Source: Bacillota bacterium
GTDB lineage: Bacteria > Bacillota > Sulfobacillia > JAJZYS01 > JAJYTV01
Reading direction: 5' to 3'
Length of the DNA stretch: 5,619 nt
Assembly (NCBI GenBank): GCA_021792885.1
Contig: JAJYTV010000145.1
Coordinates: 1 to 5,619 of the forward strand
Shown here: piece by piece, positions 5,000-5,619 of the stretch
How the letters are laid out: the number at the start of each line of letters is the position of its first letter
How positions within the stretch are numbered: the stretch's first letter is position 1
Program-made: the position numbers and the translations under genes
Notes under the pieces: generated by a model
Seen by the model: the letters and a program-made list of their open reading frames with translations, nothing else
What the model was told of the DNA's origin: nothing
Database searches by the model: none

Positions 5000-5619
5000 A
5001 TGGCGCTGCTACGGCCTGTCGAGGCCGATGATCGTGCCGAAGGCCTCGCGCGGGCGGTTGGCATCAGCGTTCCGACCACGTTCTACTGGCGACACAAGAT
5101 CCTCACCGCACTAGGCAAACTGCCGAAGCCCACCTTGACTGGTCTTGTGGAGGCGGACGAGACCTTCTTCCTGGAGTCGTAGAAGGGGTCCCGCAGCCTC
5201 ACTTGACCTGCCAGGTACTCTCGAGGAACGGCTACGCTGCGAGGCATCAGCCACCACCAAGTCTGCGTCCTCGTCGCTCGCGATAGGCAAACATCCACTG
5301 TGTCCGAGGTCGTAGGTCGTGGACACGTCACGGCGAATCAGATTTGAGAAGGCGTTAGATGGCGTGCTTCACGACTGCGTACTGTGTACTGATGCTGCGA
5401 GTGCATACAGCACGTACGCAAGGACGAAGAACATCCCCCTCAAGGCTCTAAACGCGAGGCGGGGAGTGAAAAAGCGGGGCATCTACCACCTTGGCAACGT
5501 CAACGGCTACCACAGCCGTTTGAAGCGCTGGATTCGCCCGCTGAACGGGGTCGGTACGAAGTACCTTATTTGGTTCCAGCGTATAGATGCCATGACTAGC
5601 ATTCCACGCAATGTCGTCG
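5000..5619 (+). pseudogene. Decayed IS1595-family (ISXO2-like) transposase, partial
   Basis: From about 5000 the plus strand encodes a helix-turn-helix-like segment (RAVGISVPTTFYWRHKIL) and the first catalytic Asp motif GLVEADETFFLES. A TAG follows at 5180-5182 and a TGA at 5204-5206, yet homology continues in the same frame (KGSRSLT, RGTATLRG, QVCVLVARDRQ, VVGRGHVTA). At about 5345 the frame shifts by one base and resumes as EKALDGVLHDCVLCTDAAS (second Asp), then KNIPLKAL, GVKKRGIYHLGNVNGYHSR and LKRWIRPLNGVGTKYL to the right edge. These motifs are those of IS1595-family DDE transposases, normally about 300 aa. The N-terminal zinc-ribbon portion is missing or eroded, and the segment after KYL appears a few residues short. 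The copy is clearly inactive. Its base composition is less GC-rich than the genes to its left, as expected for an acquired element. Confidence 0.85.

Noticed and set aside
4834..5079. N-terminal extension of the SLH frame to 5079
   Set aside because: The extension is basic and covers the leader repeats and IS-derived DNA. The ATG at 4833 begins a proper signal peptide and has a good ribosome-binding site.
5083..5331. 82-aa and 71-aa minus-strand open frames over the transposase remnant
   Set aside because: They are antisense to sequence with clear transposase homology and lack motifs or a good ribosome-binding site.

Overview
The window is very GC-rich over its first ~4.85 kb. It carries a tightly packed run of genes that all read on the minus strand, so transcription runs from high to low coordinates. 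The GC content, strong purine-rich ribosome-binding sites, use of GTG/TTG starts, an S-layer-homology (SLH) surface protein and the order htrA then rlmH together suggest a high-GC Bacillota (Firmicutes) lineage. The htrA-rlmH adjacency is a known feature of the end of the WalRK (YycFG) locus in Bacillus-type Firmicutes. No species can be named from the sequence alone, and walR/walK are not in the window.

Layout in transcription order (right to left): (1) 5000-5619, plus strand: a decayed transposase of the IS1595 (ISXO2-like) type, with two in-frame stops and a frameshift, running off the right edge. (2) 4834-4940: the leader of the next gene, rich in inverted repeats. (3) 4833-3307: a secreted 508-aa protein with three N-terminal SLH repeats, a Ser/Thr linker with SVYG-type tandem repeats, and a C-terminal half of small beta-rich modules around a Gly/Pro-rich loop. 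(4) 3167-3306: an intergenic region with a large composite hairpin. (5) 3166-2168: an HtrA-type trypsin-like serine protease with one PDZ domain. (6) 2119-1646: RlmH, the 23S rRNA pseudouridine-1915 N3-methyltransferase. (7) 1545-1150: a 131-aa protein of uncertain family. (8) 1157-243: a ribokinase of the PfkB family, overlapping gene 7 by 8 bases. (9) 208-<1: the start of a membrane protein cut by the left edge, possibly a PAP2-type phosphatase.

Genes 5 to 9 have gaps of about 100 bases or less and one overlap, so they plausibly form one operon covering envelope protein quality control (HtrA), ribosome modification (RlmH), sugar phosphorylation (RbsK) and a membrane function. The SLH gene is separated from them by the composite hairpin and is probably a separate unit. 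The most interesting items are the structured SLH leader next to the dead insertion sequence, the composite inverted repeat at 3222-3292, the unusual SLH protein, and an Arg-to-Pro change at a position I expect to be conserved in RlmH. I did not find a clearly new multi-gene system, CRISPR array, tRNA or rRNA.
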